NCBI GenBank assembly: GCA_018389105.1
Contig: JACATO010002730.1
Coordinates: forward strand, 124,001-188,000
DNA from: Nautilus pompilius
Taxonomy: Eukaryota > Mollusca > Cephalopoda > Nautilida > Nautilidae
DNA length: 64,000 nucleotides
Direction of reading: 5' to 3'
Under the pieces are notes generated by a model. It was given only the letters and a program-made list of their open reading frames with translations, was not told the DNA's origin and did not search any database. Below, piece by piece: positions 61,331 to 64,000 of the stretch. A program made the position numbers and the translations under genes. Every line of letters starts with the position of its first letter. Within the stretch, counting starts at the first letter, position 1.

Positions 61331-63600
61331 ATTTGAAATGCAATGAAGCAGTGGTAGGTGTATATTTAGTATTAGCATTACAATTTGGACGCTGGAAGCT
61401 CAGATATCTAGAAATTTATAATTAATTTGAGGACACGTTTTACGTGCTCGCACGCTTTAAGGAATCGTAATTCATACATTATCGGGAATTAGTAAGTTTC
61501 TTTCTCTTTATTCTGAAGCATCACAACAGACATTTCAGCAGCTTACATGCCGTTCAATGTAGTACACAGCCAGCGACATTGAAACGACTTTCGAAAGTTC
61601 AGTGATTTAGAAGAATCGAAGTCTCACAATAGGTAAACTTCTTGCTATAGGTGGAAAGCTGATTCTCGCCTCCCTCTAAAACTTCAGCTATTTTTTTCAT
61701 TTTCCGTTTCGTCTCAAAAGGTACGGATGGAGTCGCTAGGAAGGTCGATGTGAAACGAGAACGATTTCTTTTCAATTTAACAACATTAGCTTCTGTGTAA
61801 GCAAATATCTACCCTTGCAACCAACACAACGTCATTACGTCGCAATGAACTGATCCGCCGTCAGATGGCAGCTTCCCAATGGTGAACATGGACGTCACCT
61901 GCATATCACGTAAACGGAACGTTCATTGAATCTAGCTTGCAGAAACGACTTTACGCTTTAGAATAGCGGGGGGAGTTGTTGTTTTTGCTTTGATTTTCCT
62001 TATTCTTGATCGGTTATTCTTTTTTTTAAGAATGATACTTATTGCAGACAAAATCGGCCGTGTATGGAACGTTTTCGTGGCGGAAACGTAGGCTGTCCTT
62101 TTAGGGGGAAAAGACGATTCGATAACACCAGCGGCACACACAAACACGGCAAACGAACAAACACAATTTCTGAACATCCGAAAAAAATTTTAAAAAATCC
62201 ATTCAAATTACTATGCCTTTTCTGCAAAAATGTCTCAAGACCGTTAGTCTTTTGTCTAGTTAGCGCCGTATGGTTTTCTTTGCTGCTGTTGTTGTTGTTT
62301 TTCTTGCCAAAGACGCCTGCGACAAGTTATCAAAATGTTCTTTAAATACGTGACACCCAGAAAGACAATTGATTTTGAGGAAGTATTTTCCTCAAACGGA
62401 AGGAGGAAAGGAATGGGCACGAAGGAGCTAAAATAAATATCCTATGCATTACAAAGAGCAGTAAGATGCTGCCAACATTAAACCTACACAGTAAACCACA
62501 TTCATCTCTCTGAAAATAATCTTGGCCGAGATTATATAGTTTCATTTTCTTTCTGTTTTACATTTAAATTCAGCTATTTTGCAATGCACCTCTGGCAAGA
62601 CGGACGTCGTAAAAAAAAGCCGAGAAAATTACGCATGTCTGGAAAAGCGTATGTTTATCAAACACGTTCCTTGTTTTAGATCATTTCACATCGATACTAA
62701 ATTCCGTCGGTGATTGCGCAGTTCTCTTATCTACTTTAGATAGAGAAATCTGCGTATCACAAAATGGTGAACTTGGGGTTATGGCTGTGATTTAATAGCT
62801 CTGAGAGAATCATTATAAAAGCTGCCTGAGAAACAGTACGTTTTATATTGCACTTAAACGTCTCTCAATTTCCTTCTGGCTGATCTACTCAAACTTAGAA
62901 GATATGCTTGGCGCAGCTTCCTTCCTTTTCTATAAAAGGTATACATTGGTTGTTGATTTAATAATAAAAAAATATCAGCATTAAAAACATAGCTAGTATA
63001 AGAACGTTACGTCAGTTTATTTTAAAGGTACAGTAGTTTGAAAATGTTACGTCACTTTAGTTTCTTGGTTTTCGTGATAAAGACAAATTATCGCTCTAAA
63101 GAAGCACTCTGATTTTTTTCTTTTATTTTCAGTACATCAAGCACTAATTACCTCCTGTCATTATGAAGAAAAAAAACTGTTTCGTTATTTAAAATAATGA
63201 TTAATATTTTCACTCTGTTTTCAGCATAACAAACGATAAATATCTAACAAGGCGAAAACGAGGAAGTAAATTTTTTGAAACGTAACGTAGTTTGTATGAA
63301 TGCTTGATTATTATGGACATTTAAAAAAGTTGATGAGATAGTATTCTTGTTTAGAAAGAATTCTTCATTAATATAGATGAGGTTTCGGAAATAACTGCTG
63401 TGGTACCACTTTTATTGGTAGGTTAACAAGGATTGATAGGATTCTCGATTAATAAAAATTTATAAAATAATGGATGGAATTCAACTGTTTTGCTCAAATA
63501 TAATACAAAAGAAAAGAAAATTTATTTTCTCAAAGTTCTCTTCTGGTTTCGTATTGGAAAGCAGACGAATACGGGATCACCCATGATGGTATTTTAACAA
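61331..63600. other. No gene recognised
   Basis: Short ORFs only. 61850-62130 is somewhat GC-richer and open on both strands but shows no recognised motif. Confidence 0.4.
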
Positions 63601-63614
63601 TTATATATATATAT

Positions 63615-63945
63615 ACCCTGCGGCAAGTGGTCGGCGAATCAGCGGTTGGTCCACTGGAGTGCCAAGTTTTAGAGCTTAAGGATAGGGACCAGTCAGATTT
63701 GGCGTACCTCCCTCCTTTGTTGTTTTTTTCTTCTTTTTCTCGCTCTTCGTTACTAGCCGATCGTATGAATTTTTCCCAGACAGTCCAGTTTCCTCCTGCA
63801 TTAAAAAAAATGAAGAATCTACTAGGAATTCTCTTTTGCTGATGTCGGCAGTACTTGGCGTGTAACAGCGACTCCACGCCCCACTTCAGGGTAGTCTCTC
63901 GTAAAATCTGGTAAACAACAACAACAACAACAACAACAAAAAACA
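63615..63945 (+). repeat. SINE-like repeat family 2, copy 3, with (CAA)n tail
   Basis: AATGAAGAATCTACTAGGAA and GTCGGCAGT match the bodies of the copies at 56770 and 60985. The element ends in GTAAAATCTGG followed by about eight CAA units (63915-63941), a SINE-type simple-repeat tail. The tRNA-like head is missing or decayed. The 138-codon minus ORF here is its translation. Confidence 0.65.
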
Positions 63946-64000
63946 AATTCCTGGGACAATTAAAACTATTTCATATCTTTCTATGCCGACAACTATAAAT

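Noticed and set aside
63530-63946. 138-codon minus-strand ORF
   Set aside because: Overlaps a SINE-like repeat and its CAA tail, read as a Val run.

Overview
The window is AT-rich, intron-bearing animal DNA. It holds one clearly recognisable host gene and a dense collection of old DNA transposons, SINE-like repeats, minisatellites and microsatellites. The transposon load and the tRNA-type SINEs fit an invertebrate, probably a mollusc and perhaps a cephalopod; that placement is inference.

Host gene (12.9 kb to the left edge, minus strand): the N-terminal 431 codons of Cactin, a nuclear spliceosome-associated protein, lie in twelve exons with GT-AG boundaries whose phases agree at every junction. 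The C-terminal part lies beyond the left edge. The gene starts in a CG-rich region with an ETS-type site about 50 bp upstream of the ATG. Its large intron 10 carries a nearly full-length mariner element, a SINE-like repeat and a decayed Tc1 transposase; intron 12 carries another Tc1 relic.

Upstream of Cactin (13-20.6 kb): mostly anonymous sequence, with two exon-like plus-strand stretches, one Tc1 scrap and a coding-like minus-strand ORF in a GC-rich patch. At 20.7-23.9 kb there is a degenerate minisatellite of roughly 40-bp units; the same unit recurs inverted at 30.0-30.7 kb.

Right part (24-64 kb): two copies of an uncharacterised transposon-type protein family. One (38.6-40.2 kb) lies between 11-bp terminal inverted repeats starting CACTGG, flanked by TTA on both sides. 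Several Tc1 copies follow. Three belong to one decayed subfamily; another (51.1-52.7 kb) shows the double-repeat (IR/DR) terminal layout. At least two SINE-like families, long AAT and AC microsatellites, and one unidentified broken coding fragment (55.3-56.0 kb) complete the window. Apart from Cactin, no intact functional gene can be supported. The genes other than Cactin are transposon proteins, all visibly broken, so no pathway is shared among them.
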